Shown here piece after piece: positions 45,062 through 56,447 of a stretch of 64,000 nt of DNA (positions within the stretch are counted from its first letter, which is position 1; each line of letters opens with the position of its first letter). Source of the DNA: Pyxidicoccus sp. MSG2. GTDB lineage: Bacteria; Myxococcota; Myxococcia; Myxococcales; Myxococcaceae. The notes under the pieces were generated by a model that saw only the letters and a program-made list of their open reading frames with translations, did not search any database and was not told the DNA's origin. Made by a program: the position numbers and the translations under genes. The stretch is from assembly GCF_026626705.1 (NCBI RefSeq), contig NZ_JAPNKC010000001.1, positions 2,232,001 to 2,296,000 on the forward strand. The letters are read 5' to 3'.

Positions 45062-46050
45062 CTGTCGAGGTGGCGCATCTGCTCCTCCCCGTAGCGGTCG
45101 CCGGAAACCTTCACCAGCGACTCCAGGGCCGCGGCGTCCTCCTTCGACAGCGGCCGGGACAGCGCGCCCAACGCGTCCTCGAGCTGCGCCACCGTCTTCG
45201 AGCCCACCACGGGGACGAAGGCCGGCTGGCGCGCGAGCACCCAGGCAATCGCGAGCTGCCCCGGGGTCATCTTCCGCTCCTGGGCGAAGCGCTGGATGGC
45301 GGCGACCGCATCCTCGTTCTTCTCGCCGTTGGCGCCGGTGAAGCGCGGCAGGTACGCGCGGTAGTCGCCCTTCCCCTTCGGCTTGCTCCCGGACAGCAGC
45401 CCTCGCGAGAGGACGCCGTAGAGCGTCGCGCTGATGCCCAGCTCCTTGAGCACGGGGAAGATTTCAGCCTCGGGGCCGCGGGTCGACACCGCGTATTCAA
45501 TCTGCAGGTCCGCGATGGGGTGGACGCGGTGCGCGCGGCGGAGGGTCTCCACGCCCACCTCGGACAGGCCGATGTGGCGCACGTAGCCCGCCTTCACCAG
45601 GTCCGAGATGGCGCCGACGGTGTCCTCGATGGGGACGGCCGGGTCCAGCCGCGCGGGGCGGTAGATGTCGATGACCTCCACCCCCAGCCGCTTCAGGCTG
45701 TAGGCCACGAAGTTCTTCACCGCCGCGGGGCGCGTGTCCATGCCGCCCCAGCTGTTGTCCGGCCCGCGCAGCGCTCCGAACTTCACCGAGAGCTGGACCT
45801 TCTCCCGCCGGCCAGAGATTGCGCGTCCCACGAGCATCTCGTTGTGGCCCATCCCGTAGAAGTCCCCGGTGTCGATGAGCGTGACACCCCGGTCGATGGC
45901 CGTCTGGATGGTGCGGATGCTCTCCGCGTCATCCGTCGCCCCGTACATGCCCGACATGCCCATGCAGCCCAGCCCGAGCGGGAAGACCTCGGGGCCCGTG
46001 GAACCCAGCTTCACCGTGCGCTGCGCCTGCTTCGACTCGTTCGTACCCAT
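45049..46050 (-). CDS. Aldo/keto reductase
   Basis: 333 aa TIM-barrel NADPH-dependent reductase. Seen: GLGCMGMSGMYG at the front, catalytic Asp and Tyr (DTGDFYG), Lys (LSVKFG), and the C-terminal cofactor segment (VPVVGSKTVAQLEDAL). The usual catalytic histidine position (HRxDP) reads ARLDP, so the His of the tetrad is alanine. This occurs in a known subclass with IYRPARLDP. The ATG at 46050 has GGAGGG seven bases upstream; longer in-frame starts lack one. It is divergent from a LysR gene at 46126, its probable regulator. Substrate unknown. Confidence 0.9.
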   Translation of the reverse strand: MGTNESKQAQRTVKLGSTGPEVFPLGLGCMGMSGMYGATDDAESIRTIQTAIDRGVTLIDTGDFYGMGHNEMLVGRAISGRREKVQLSVKFGALRGPDNSWGGMDTRPAAVKNFVAYSLKRLGVEVIDIYRPARLDPAVPIEDTVGAISDLVKAGYVRHIGLSEVGVETLRRAHRVHPIADLQIEYAVSTRGPEAEIFPVLKELGISATLYGVLSRGLLSGSKPKGKGDYRAYLPRFTGANGEKNEDAVAAIQRFAQERKMTPGQLAIAWVLARQPAFVPVVGSKTVAQLEDALGALSRPLSKEDAAALESLVKVSGDRYGEEQMRHLDSERR

Positions 46051-46125
46051 GTGTCGTCCCTCCGTGTGAGAGGGAGATTCATCATTCGCCATGCTGAAAT
46101 CCATTGAATAGGATGCATCTCACGC
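46051..46125. promoter_or_regulatory. Divergent reductase/LysR control region
   Basis: 75 bases, AT-richer than neighbours. An imperfect inverted repeat ATTTCA...TGAAT (TTCA-N13-TGAA, read on the minus strand) lies near 46080-46105, as LysR binding sites often do. No exact T-N11-A consensus was settled on. Confidence 0.35.
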
Positions 46126-47046
46126 ATGAATGACATCTATGGGAGGAACCTGGACCTCAACCTCCTCCGGGTTTTCGTCGTGGTGGCGGAGGCGGGCAGC
46201 GTCACGGCGGCGGCGAGCCGCCTGTACCTCACGCAGCCGGCCGTGAGCGCGGCGCTGCGGCGGCTCGCCTCCACGGTGGGCGCGCCGCTCTTCGTCCGCG
46301 CGGGACGTGGACTGGCCCTGACGACGCGCGGCGAGCGCCTGCTCGCTTCGGCGCGGCCGCACCTGGGGGCGCTCGTGGAGGCCGCGCTGACACCGGCGAC
46401 GTTCGACCCGAAGACGAGTGAGCGCACGGTGCGGCTCGGCCTGTCGGACGTGAACGAGGCCCTGCTCCTTCCGCCCCTGCTCCGCATCCTCGCCACGGAG
46501 GCGCCGCGCATGCGACTCGTGGTGCTCCCGGTGCAGTTCCGCACCGTCGCCGACGCGCTGACCACCTCGGCGGTGGACCTCGCGGTGACGGTGGCGGACG
46601 AATTGCCGGCGGGCACCCGGCGCTTGGCGCTCTTGAAAGGGGGCTTCGTGTGCCTCTTCGACCCGCGCCACGCCCGCGTCGGCAAGCGCCTCACCCTGGA
46701 GCGCTACCTGGAGCACGAGCACATCATCGTCTCCTACAACGGAGACCTGCGCGGCGTCGTCGAGGACCACTTCGACGTCCAGCGTCGGGTGCGGGTGTCG
46801 GTGCCGACGTTCCAGAGCATCGGAGCCCTGCTGGACGGCAGCGACCTGCTCGCCACGGTGCCCCTCATGGTTGCCAGGGACATCCTCTCTTTGCGCCCGC
46901 ATCTGAAAACGACGGCGGTGCCGCTCCCCCTGGGGGGCACGGCCATGGAATTGCTCTGGCGGGGTGCCGTCGAGGACGACGAGGCCATCCGCTTCATCCG
47001 GGAGCGCGTGGTGGAGGTGACGAAGCGCCTGAAGCTCGGCGACTGA
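46126..47046 (+). CDS. LysR-family transcriptional regulator
   Basis: 306 aa. Residues 8-66 form the winged helix-turn-helix ([37 protein letters not shown]), followed by the typical LysR linker and a periplasmic-binding-like effector domain (90-300) with HIIVSYNG and [10 protein letters not shown]. It is divergent from the aldo/keto reductase and probably activates or represses it together with itself. The start ATG is inside the shared intergenic region; the RBS is weak (AGGA twelve bases upstream). Confidence 0.93.
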   Translation: MNDIYGRNLDLNLLRVFVVVAEAGSVTAAASRLYLTQPAVSAALRRLASTVGAPLFVRAGRGLALTTRGERLLASARPHLGALVEAALTPATFDPKTSERTVRLGLSDVNEALLLPPLLRILATEAPRMRLVVLPVQFRTVADALTTSAVDLAVTVADELPAGTRRLALLKGGFVCLFDPRHARVGKRLTLERYLEHEHIIVSYNGDLRGVVEDHFDVQRRVRVSVPTFQSIGALLDGSDLLATVPLMVARDILSLRPHLKTTAVPLPLGGTAMELLWRGAVEDDEAIRFIRERVVEVTKRLKLGD

Positions 47047-47115
47047 GCGCCCCAGCCGCGCGAGGTCCGGAACGCCTCGGGTGGCGCCCCGCCCGGGAGT
47101 GGTAGCCTGCGCCTC

Positions 47116-48465
47116 GTGGCGCACGCACCCGACGACGACGAGCAGGAGGGCGGAGACCCCACGGTCTCCCTCATGAAGGCCCGGTCCGGCCCGACGCGGC
47201 TGAAGCTGCTGGTGCTGTCCGGGCCCCAGGTGGGCCGGAGCCACCCGCTGGCCCCTGGCGAGTACCGCCTGGGCAAGTCCCCCGAGTGCGACATCGTCCT
47301 CAACGACAAGGCCATCTCGCGCCAGCACCTGCGCCTGGACGTGTCCGAGGTCGGCGTGAAGGCCACCGACCTGGACTCGCACAACGGCTCCTTCTGCGAG
47401 GGCATGCGCTTCTCCGAGCTGGAGGTGCGCCCGGGCGCGGTGCTCCGGCTCGGCTCCACCGAGCTGAAGCTGGTCCCCGAGGGCTCGCGCGAGCGCGTCA
47501 TTCCCCCGTCGGACAGCACCCGCTTCGGCGGACTCGTGGGCGAAAGCCGGCGGATGCGCGAGGTCTTCACGCTGCTGGAGCGGCTGGCCCCGGGCGGCGC
47601 GGACGTGCTCATCCAGGGAGAGACGGGCACCGGCAAGGAGCTGTGCGCGGAGGCCATCCATGCGCAGGGCCCGCGCGCCAGGGGGCCCTTCGTCATCGTG
47701 GACCTCGCCGGCATCGCCCCCACCCTCATCGAGTCCGAGCTCTTCGGCCACGTGAAGGGCGCCTTCACCGGCGCGCAGGCGGACCGGGCGGGCGCCTTCG
47801 AGCGCGCCGCCGGAGGCACCGTCTTCCTCGACGAGGTGGGCGAATTGCCGCCCGAAGTCCAGCCCCGCCTGCTGCGCGTGCTGGAGCGGCGGCAGGTGAA
47901 GCGGGTGGGCGCCAATGACTACCGGGCCCTGGACGTGCGGGTGCTGGCCGCCACGCATGTCGATTTGGAGAAGGCGGTGCAGGAGGGCCGCTTCCGCGCG
48001 GACCTGTTCCACCGGCTCGCGGTGCTGCGGGTGACGCTGCCCCCTCTGCGCGAGCGGCCAGAGGACGTGCCGCTGCTCATCGACACCGTGCTGGAGCGGC
48101 TCGGCCGTCCCACCGGCGCCCTGTCGGACGCGACGCGCGCGCTGCTCCTCCAGTACCCGTGGCCGGGCAACGTGCGCGAACTGCGCAACGTGGTGGAGCA
48201 GGTGGTGAACCTCGGCGAGGAGGCACTGCCGGACATGGAGCGCGCCCCCACGCCCGCCATGGAGCGCACCGCCTCGCTGGACCTGCCCTTCAAGGAAGCC
48301 AAGGAGCGACTCATCGAGGGCTTCGAGCGCGACTACCTGCGCGGCCTCATCGAGCGCTGCGGCGGCAACATCTCCCGCGCCGCGCGCGAGGCCGGCATCG
48401 CCCGGCTCTACCTGCGCAAGCTGCTCCACAAGCACGGGCTCTCCGCCCGCGACACGGACGAGTGA
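47116..48465 (+). CDS. FHA-domain sigma-54-dependent activator
   Basis: 449 aa. Residues 35-110 are an FHA phosphothreonine-binding domain ([22 protein letters not shown], then DSHNGSF). Residues 135-360 are the sigma-54 AAA+ domain: Walker A GETGTGKE, the GAFTGA sigma-54 contact loop intact ([10 protein letters not shown]), Walker [11 protein letters not shown], and sensor segments. A Fis-type helix-turn-helix ends the protein ([27 protein letters not shown]). FHA-coupled activators are a myxobacterial speciality driven by Ser/Thr phosphorylation. The GTG start has no clear Shine-Dalgarno. The stop is one base from the convergent kinase gene, an obvious candidate phosphorylation partner. Confidence 0.93.
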   Translation: MAHAPDDDEQEGGDPTVSLMKARSGPTRLKLLVLSGPQVGRSHPLAPGEYRLGKSPECDIVLNDKAISRQHLRLDVSEVGVKATDLDSHNGSFCEGMRFSELEVRPGAVLRLGSTELKLVPEGSRERVIPPSDSTRFGGLVGESRRMREVFTLLERLAPGGADVLIQGETGTGKELCAEAIHAQGPRARGPFVIVDLAGIAPTLIESELFGHVKGAFTGAQADRAGAFERAAGGTVFLDEVGELPPEVQPRLLRVLERRQVKRVGANDYRALDVRVLAATHVDLEKAVQEGRFRADLFHRLAVLRVTLPPLRERPEDVPLLIDTVLERLGRPTGALSDATRALLLQYPWPGNVRELRNVVEQVVNLGEEALPDMERAPTPAMERTASLDLPFKEAKERLIEGFERDYLRGLIERCGGNISRAAREAGIARLYLRKLLHKHGLSARDTDE

Positions 48466-48466
48466 C

Positions 48467-51259
<2,793 letters not shown>

Positions 51260-51313
51260 GGCCCGCAGTGTAGCCGCATGTGTCGGGTGCGCCCCACACC
51301 CGGGCCCCCGGGG

Positions 51314-51340
51314 CTATCGACTTTCTTCGGGAAACGATAG
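51314..51340 (+). other. Hairpin upstream of the C39-like peptidase gene
   Basis: CTATCG (51314-51319) pairs with CGATAG (51335-51340). Inside, TTTC and GAAA pair around a TTCGG loop, leaving a two-base bulge. It lies about 65 bases before the GTG start in the STK/peptidase intergenic region (51260-51404). It may be a leader hairpin or a terminator of leftward upstream RNA. Confidence 0.35.
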
Positions 51341-51404
51341 AAGTCCCGGGACGATGATTTCCCGGCGCTGCCCCCCAGCGCCCCTGCTAGAGGCGGCCAT
51401 CAGC

Positions 51405-52367
51405 GTGAAGCTCTCCCCCCACCTGAGTCCCCTGACGACTTCCTTGCGAATTCGCTCTTTCGAGAGGACGTCCCCCGCTCCGACTCCCGCGAAGTCACCC
51501 GAGACACCGTCGGCTGGCCCCTCGGCGTACCACCGGGACACCTTCGAGCGGGCCGCCGCCACCCGGAGGGACCTGCCCGCGCTGAGCGTGCCCCCGGCGC
51601 GGCTGGCGAACCCCTCTGTCCCCCAGCCCGTAGACGAGGCCGCCGAGGCGAAGGCCCGCCAGCAGTGGCGCGGCGACGACGCGGCCGTCGCGCAGACCAC
51701 GGAGACCGACTGCGGCGAGGCGAGCCTCACGGAGTTGAGCAAGGCGAAGGGCGCGGCCTCGGGGCCCACCTCCGTCGAGCAGAAGCGCGACGAGGTCCGC
51801 GCCACGGCGGCGTCGGCTCAACGGGCCGTGCAGGACCGGTTCGACGTGAATCTGGCGGACGGCGCCCGCCCCGAGGAGATGGGCGCCATGCTGGGCTCCA
51901 TGGGCGTCGCCGTCACCAAGGGGCTGACGAACTACGACCCGACGGCCATCAGCGACGCGCTGAAGGCGGGCCAGTTCGGCATGGCCATGGTGGACTCCAC
52001 CACGCTCGCCAACTCCGCGCTCCCGCCCGAGCAGCGCAAGCAGGAGACGGGCGCCCTGCACTGGGTGACCATCGACGGGTACAACCACGGGGAGCTCAGC
52101 CATGACCCCATGGACGACAAGTTCCGCGTGAAGGACCCCGTCAACGGCACGTACTGGGTGGGCGCGAAGGACCTCCTGAAGGCCATGGACGTGGCCCGCA
52201 TCCAGCACCACAACAACGGCGGCATGCTGCTGCTCGAGAACCGGCCGGACGTGACGACGGACGCGCAGCGCGAGGCCCTCTCCCGGAGCAACGCGGAGCA
52301 GACGCAGAGCCTCGGCAAGGGCAGTGGCATCGGCAGCAAGCGGCTCAGCGCGAGCGAGTCCAGCTAG
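51405..52367 (+). CDS. C39-like cysteine peptidase or peptidase-fold effector
   Basis: 320 aa. The N-terminal 95 residues are serine/threonine/proline-rich, probably disordered, without a signal peptide. Catalytic-type cysteine 103 in TETDCGEASL, a histidine in ALHWVTIDG (219), and an Asp-Pro (HDPMDD, near 234) match the C39/papain-like order C-H-D. C39 peptidases cleave double-glycine leaders or act as free effectors. No ABC exporter is nearby, so a standalone effector or toxin is possible. The GTG at 51405 follows AGAGG by about ten bases; the ATG at 51354 is an alternative start. Stop overlaps the start of a following small frame. Confidence 0.7.
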   Translation: MKLSPHLSPLTTSLRIRSFERTSPAPTPAKSPETPSAGPSAYHRDTFERAAATRRDLPALSVPPARLANPSVPQPVDEAAEAKARQQWRGDDAAVAQTTETDCGEASLTELSKAKGAASGPTSVEQKRDEVRATAASAQRAVQDRFDVNLADGARPEEMGAMLGSMGVAVTKGLTNYDPTAISDALKAGQFGMAMVDSTTLANSALPPEQRKQETGALHWVTIDGYNHGELSHDPMDDKFRVKDPVNGTYWVGAKDLLKAMDVARIQHHNNGGMLLLENRPDVTTDAQREALSRSNAEQTQSLGKGSGIGSKRLSASESS

Positions 52368-52369
52368 GG

Positions 52370-52561
52370 TGCAACTCGGGCGACGGGGCGGTGTACGGCC
52401 TCAAGAAGACCACCACGTCCAACGTGCAGGACCCCTCGGTGGTGGACTCCTTCCGCAAGCAGGTCGGCGAGGCCCAGGGCTACGTCATCCCCACGGATGA
52501 CGCGAGCCCCCTGGGCACCGGCGACACGCACCTCGACGTCCACCTGAAGAACGTCGCCTGA
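52370..52561 (+). pseudogene. Short coding-like frame after the peptidase gene
   Basis: In another frame than the peptidase, a 63-codon open stretch reads as natural protein (CNSGDGAVYGLKKTTTSN ... THLDVHLKNVA) with high third-position GC, ending in TGA at 52559-52561. A GTG at 52391 could start a 56-aa protein but has no ribosome binding site. It looks like the C-terminal remnant of a deleted or frameshifted gene, or a very small gene coupled to the peptidase. It might be an immunity remnant. I recognise no family. Confidence 0.4.
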
Positions 52562-52571
52562 GGGCCGCGCT

Positions 52572-53495
52572 TCAGTTGCAGTAGTACGTCGGCGCCAGCT
52601 CGAGGACGCGCTGCTCGGCGAGCGGTGAGAGCGTGCGCAGGCGGGAGAGGAAGAGCGGGGCCTTCATCCCCATGCCGATGAAGCCCCAGACGTACGAGCG
52701 CTCCTGGACCTCGAAGATTTCCTTCCGCTCCGCCTCGGTGAAGGTCCGCTCCGCCGCCTTCTCGAAGGTCTGCAGGTCCAATTGGAGCTGCGCGTTCAGC
52801 GTGCCGCGCAGCGCCTGGAGCAGCTCGGCGTACTCATCCATGGCCGCGGCCACCGTGTCCGGCGCCTGGTCGATGATCTTCTGCGCCTCCAGGAAGTCGA
52901 GCCGGGTGTGCTGCGCCTCCTCGAGCCAGTGGTGCTTGAGCATGTTGCGGAACAGCGGGTCCAGCGACTCACGCTCGTTGTCGCGCATGGTCTCCACGTA
53001 GTGCTGCTGCGTCATCAACTCCATGTGGAGGTTGAAGAAGAGCACGCCCAGGTTCGACTTCGTCATGATGGCCTTCGCCACCGCGACCTGGTTGTCGAGC
53101 AGCGCCGGGGCGACCCGGAAGCCGCGGGCGAAGGTCTCGGTGTAACGCGCGAACAACTGCTGGTGCTTGATTTCCTCTTCGCTGAAGCGAAGCAGCGCGC
53201 GCATGTGCAACGGGTTCCCATGCAGCTCGAGTCCGGCGCGCTGCGCCGCCAGGGCCACGGCGTACTCCTCCAGGAACAGGAACAGGTGCGCATAGCTGTT
53301 GGAGCGAATCTGATTGAGCATCAGCTTCTCGCCCGCGTTGAGACAGCGGATGCCCTCCGTCCCCGTCAGCGCATCCGAGAGGAAGCGCCGCGTGAAATCC
53401 AGCGCGGTGTCCTTCGGTAGCAGGTCGTCGATCTTCCACGCGACACGCTCACTGCTCTGGATGCAGGACTGATACTCGTGGTTTTGATTGAGCAT
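52572..53495 (-). CDS. Ferritin-like di-iron oxygenase (AurF-type)
   Basis: 307 aa all-helical protein. Ligand motifs of a four-helix-bundle di-iron centre are visible: an ExxH in EEEIKHQQ, EEAQHTRLD, plus glutamates in LFLFLEEYAV and LHMELMTQQHYVE. This fits the p-aminobenzoate N-oxygenase AurF/CmlI-like group that oxidises aryl amines, though related di-iron proteins do other chemistry. No signal peptide. The ATG at 53495 is preferred because upstream codons encode no recognisable sequence; the RBS is poor. No amine-biosynthesis gene is adjacent, so its substrate is unknown. Confidence 0.75.
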   Translation of the reverse strand: MLNQNHEYQSCIQSSERVAWKIDDLLPKDTALDFTRRFLSDALTGTEGIRCLNAGEKLMLNQIRSNSYAHLFLFLEEYAVALAAQRAGLELHGNPLHMRALLRFSEEEIKHQQLFARYTETFARGFRVAPALLDNQVAVAKAIMTKSNLGVLFFNLHMELMTQQHYVETMRDNERESLDPLFRNMLKHHWLEEAQHTRLDFLEAQKIIDQAPDTVAAAMDEYAELLQALRGTLNAQLQLDLQTFEKAAERTFTEAERKEIFEVQERSYVWGFIGMGMKAPLFLSRLRTLSPLAEQRVLELAPTYYCN

Positions 53496-53732
53496 CCTGA
53501 AAGCAGATGTCCGTTCGCCATTCCACGTCAAGGCGCACACCCGGACAACGGTGGCTGGTGGTTGTTCTGAAAGGATTGATTCAGTGGGGCTTGAAGCGTG
53601 CGATTTCAATGGCTTGCACCCCGGCCACGAGAATCGTCACGACCGGGCGCGCCAGCCGGCCTCCGCGAGTGTCCCGGGAGGGAACCCCCTCCCTTCGCCC
53701 TCAGGGCGAACGCTCCCCCCGAGGCCTCACCG
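53496..53732. promoter_or_regulatory. Divergent region with tandem leader hairpins before the GH71-like gene
   Basis: 237 bases. GGGAGGG-AACC-CCCTCCC (53676-53693) is followed directly by TTCGCCC-TCA-GGGCGAA (53694-53710), two perfect 7-bp stems about 25 bases before the start of the GH71-like gene. An ACAAC/GTTGT repeat lies near 53544-53565. I saw no convincing -35/-10 pair. Confidence 0.45.
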
Positions 53733-55835
53733 ATGCGCACCCCGCTGCTTTTCTCCAGGCCCCGCGCCGCCGCCTTGCTGCTCGTCCCCCTGCTCTCGCT
53801 GTCCTGCATGGGCGCTCCCGAAGAGTCCTCGCGAGACACCGACACGGCCGAAGCCACGACTCCGCCCGTGACACCCGAGGCCCTGGACGCGGCCGCGCCC
53901 ACGCTGGCGACGGTGCTCGTCGCGGCGGGTGACACGTGGCGGTACCTGGACACGGGCGCGGACCTCGGCACGGGATGGATTTCCGCCGGCTTCGCTGACG
54001 GGACATGGGCCCAGGGGGCCGCGCCGCTGGGCTACGCCGAGACGGACCTCGCCACCACGGTTTCCTTCGGCACCAGCGCCGCCAACAAGCACATCACCAC
54101 GTACCTGCGGAAGTCCTTCACCGTGGAGGAGGCCTCGCGCGTCAGCGCGCTGCTCGTCCGCTTCCAGCGCGATGACGGCGTGGCCGTCTACCTGAACGGC
54201 ACCGAGGTCCTGCGCAGCAACCTGCCCGCTGGCACGGTGGGCTACCGCACCCTGGCATCCGCCACCGTCGCCGAGCCGGCGGAGGAGACCACGTGGCTCA
54301 CGCAGTCCCTCGAGCCGGGAGCGCTGCGCACCGGCACCAATGTCATCGCCGTCGAACTGCACCAGGCCGCGGCGAGCTCCTCCGATTTGAGGTTCGACCT
54401 GGAGCTGAGCGCCACCGTCGAGCCGGCGCCTTCGCCCATCTCCTCCTGCTACCCCTTCGACCTGCCCGCGACGAGCGTCCTGCGCGCGTCCCCCAAGAAG
54501 GTCTTCGGCTTCTACTACCCCATCTTCCCCATCTCGATTGAGAACGCCGACCCCGCCGTGGACCACTGGCTCAGCTGGCTGACGCCCGAGGCCCGGAATG
54601 GGGAGTACGCCTCCATCGGTGGGCTGATGCGAGACAGGCCCCTGCCCCGTGCGCCCTGGGCCGACGGCGCCTGGCGACAGCGGGACTTCGAGGTGGAGGT
54701 GCGACGAGCGATTGCCGCCGGGCTCGACGGCTTCATCTACGAGCACCCCTACCGCGTCTCCTCGGACGCGCGGAACAACCAACTGACCACCATGCTGGCC
54801 GCGGCCGCGGCGGTGGACCCCGCGTTCCGCATCGTGCTCAGCCCGGACTTCCCCACGGAAGCCACCGGGACGACGGACGGGCTGGTGACGACGATTGCCG
54901 GCGTGGCCAACCACCCCTCGGTGTACCGGCTCAACGGCAGCATCGTCCTCGCAAGCTTCTCGCCCGAGCGCAAGCCGCTGTCCTTCTGGGCCACGCTGCG
55001 GGACAGGCTCGCCGCCCAGGGCATCTCCGTCACCTACTGGCCGATGCTGCCCTACACGGGGGACACGACGAAGTACGCGGACTGGAACGACCTCGTCGCC
55101 GGCTACTCGACGTGGGGTGAGCGCACGGCCGCCTCGGCGGAGAACATGCGCCGCTGGAGCGTGGAGGCGCACCGGCGGGGGCGGTACTGGATGTCCCCCG
55201 TCGCCTTCGAGGACGTGCGGCACAAGCTCACCGACAGCGTCGACAGCAGCCGCGTCTACTGGGAGGCCCAGAACAGCCTGACGTTCCGCTCCCAGTTCGA
55301 GAAGGCCATCGAGGGTGACGCGGACTGGGTGTCACTCCTCACGCTGACGGACTACACGGAGTCCTGGATGACGGCGTCGCAGGAGCGGGGCTACGTCATC
55401 ATGGATTGGATTGCCTGGTACACCACCTGGTTCAAGCTCGGCCGGCGGCCCACCATCGTCCGCGACGCGCTCTACTACACGCATCGCGAGCACCGCGCCG
55501 ACGCGCCCTACGACGCCAGCCGGCAGACCGCGCGAGCCATGAAGCTGCGAGGCGGCACGCCCGCGTCGAACCAGGTGGAGCTGCTCGCCTTCCTCAAGGA
55601 GCCCGGCCAGCTCGTCATCACCCAGGGCAGCGACGTGAGGACGCTGGAGGTGACGAGCGCGGGTGTGACGGCCTTCCCGGTGCCCATGGTGCCGGGCACC
55701 ACGCCCGTGTTCGAGCTGCGGCGCAACGGGGTGACCCTCCAGCGACTCCAGAGCGCGACGCCCATCCTCACGCAGGTCGTCTACCAGGACATGATGTATC
55801 ACGCGGGCGGTGGGCGCTCCTGCACGCGGCCCTGA
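53733..55835 (+). CDS. GH71-like (alpha-1,3-glucanase-type) lipoprotein
   Basis: 700 aa. Lipoprotein signal (ALLLVPLLSLSC, cysteine 25). Residues about 45-230 form a carbohydrate- or ligand-binding beta sandwich (TWRYLDTGADLGTGW, DDGVAVYLNGTEVL). Residues about 250-620 look like a glycoside hydrolase family 71 barrel (KVFGFYYPIFPIS, RRAIAAGLDGFIYEHPY, VYRLNGSIVLASF, YWPMLPYTGDT). GH71 enzymes cut alpha-1,3-glucan, a fungal and some bacterial wall polymer, so a role in predation or wall attack is plausible. Family assignment is by eye. The ATG has GAGG ten bases upstream and a hairpin-rich leader. Confidence 0.72.
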   Translation: MRTPLLFSRPRAAALLLVPLLSLSCMGAPEESSRDTDTAEATTPPVTPEALDAAAPTLATVLVAAGDTWRYLDTGADLGTGWISAGFADGTWAQGAAPLGYAETDLATTVSFGTSAANKHITTYLRKSFTVEEASRVSALLVRFQRDDGVAVYLNGTEVLRSNLPAGTVGYRTLASATVAEPAEETTWLTQSLEPGALRTGTNVIAVELHQAAASSSDLRFDLELSATVEPAPSPISSCYPFDLPATSVLRASPKKVFGFYYPIFPISIENADPAVDHWLSWLTPEARNGEYASIGGLMRDRPLPRAPWADGAWRQRDFEVEVRRAIAAGLDGFIYEHPYRVSSDARNNQLTTMLAAAAAVDPAFRIVLSPDFPTEATGTTDGLVTTIAGVANHPSVYRLNGSIVLASFSPERKPLSFWATLRDRLAAQGISVTYWPMLPYTGDTTKYADWNDLVAGYSTWGERTAASAENMRRWSVEAHRRGRYWMSPVAFEDVRHKLTDSVDSSRVYWEAQNSLTFRSQFEKAIEGDADWVSLLTLTDYTESWMTASQERGYVIMDWIAWYTTWFKLGRRPTIVRDALYYTHREHRADAPYDASRQTARAMKLRGGTPASNQVELLAFLKEPGQLVITQGSDVRTLEVTSAGVTAFPVPMVPGTTPVFELRRNGVTLQRLQSATPILTQVVYQDMMYHAGGGRSCTRP

Positions 55836-55937
55836 GCAATCTCGAACGTGTCGGCTGGATTCCAATTCATTGGCATCCAGCCGCAACGGGATGGAGCCGT
55901 GCGCTACCCTGCGGGGCACATATCGCAAGGGAGAGTC

Positions 55938-56372
55938 ATGAAACTCGTATCGCTATTCCCACCACCCCCGACGAAGCTGGGGAGCATCGGGCTGTTGCTG
56001 CTTCGCCTCGTCACGGGCGTCGCCTTCATGATGCACGGGTGGTCCAAAATCCAGAACCCGCTCCACTGGATGGGGCCGGAGGCACCGACGCCCGGCATTC
56101 TCCAGGCGCTGGCGGCGCTCTCGGAGTTTGGCGGAGGACTGGCGTGGATTCTGGGCGCGCTGGTGCCGCTGGCCTCGCTGGGCATCTTCTTCACGATGGC
56201 CGTCGCGGTGTTCTTCCACGCCGTGGTGCGGGGAGACCCGTTCGTCGCCAAGGGCGGCGGGAGCTATGAGCCCGCGCTCGTGTACCTGGTCATCGCCGTG
56301 GTGATGCTCACCGTCGGGCCCGGCCTGTACTCGGTGGATGCGTGGCTGCGGCAGCGGCTCGCGCGAAGCTGA
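55938..56372 (+). CDS. DoxX-family inner-membrane protein
   Basis: 144 aa with four hydrophobic helices. The front segment (GLLLLRLVTGVAFMMHGWSKI) and the following FGGGLAWILGALVPLASL are the DoxX/DoxD-like signature. DoxX proteins are small membrane proteins linked to redox or stress functions; no partner is adjacent. The ATG has AGGGAG six bases upstream. The stop is followed by a hairpin that also serves the convergent gene. Confidence 0.82.
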   Translation: MKLVSLFPPPPTKLGSIGLLLLRLVTGVAFMMHGWSKIQNPLHWMGPEAPTPGILQALAALSEFGGGLAWILGALVPLASLGIFFTMAVAVFFHAVVRGDPFVAKGGGSYEPALVYLVIAVVMLTVGPGLYSVDAWLRQRLARS

Positions 56373-56384
56373 AGCGGAAATGAA

Positions 56385-56421
56385 GGGGCCGGCCGACTCC
56401 TCGTGGGAGATGACCGGCCCC
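56385..56421. terminator. Two-way terminator hairpin
   Basis: GGGGCCGG (56385-56392) pairs with CCGGCCCC (56414-56421); an inner CTCC/GGGAG hairpin sits in the loop. It lies between the convergent DoxX and 56448 genes. No T-run. Confidence 0.6.
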
Positions 56422-56447
56422 GTGTCACTGCGTCTTCCCGTCTTGGC

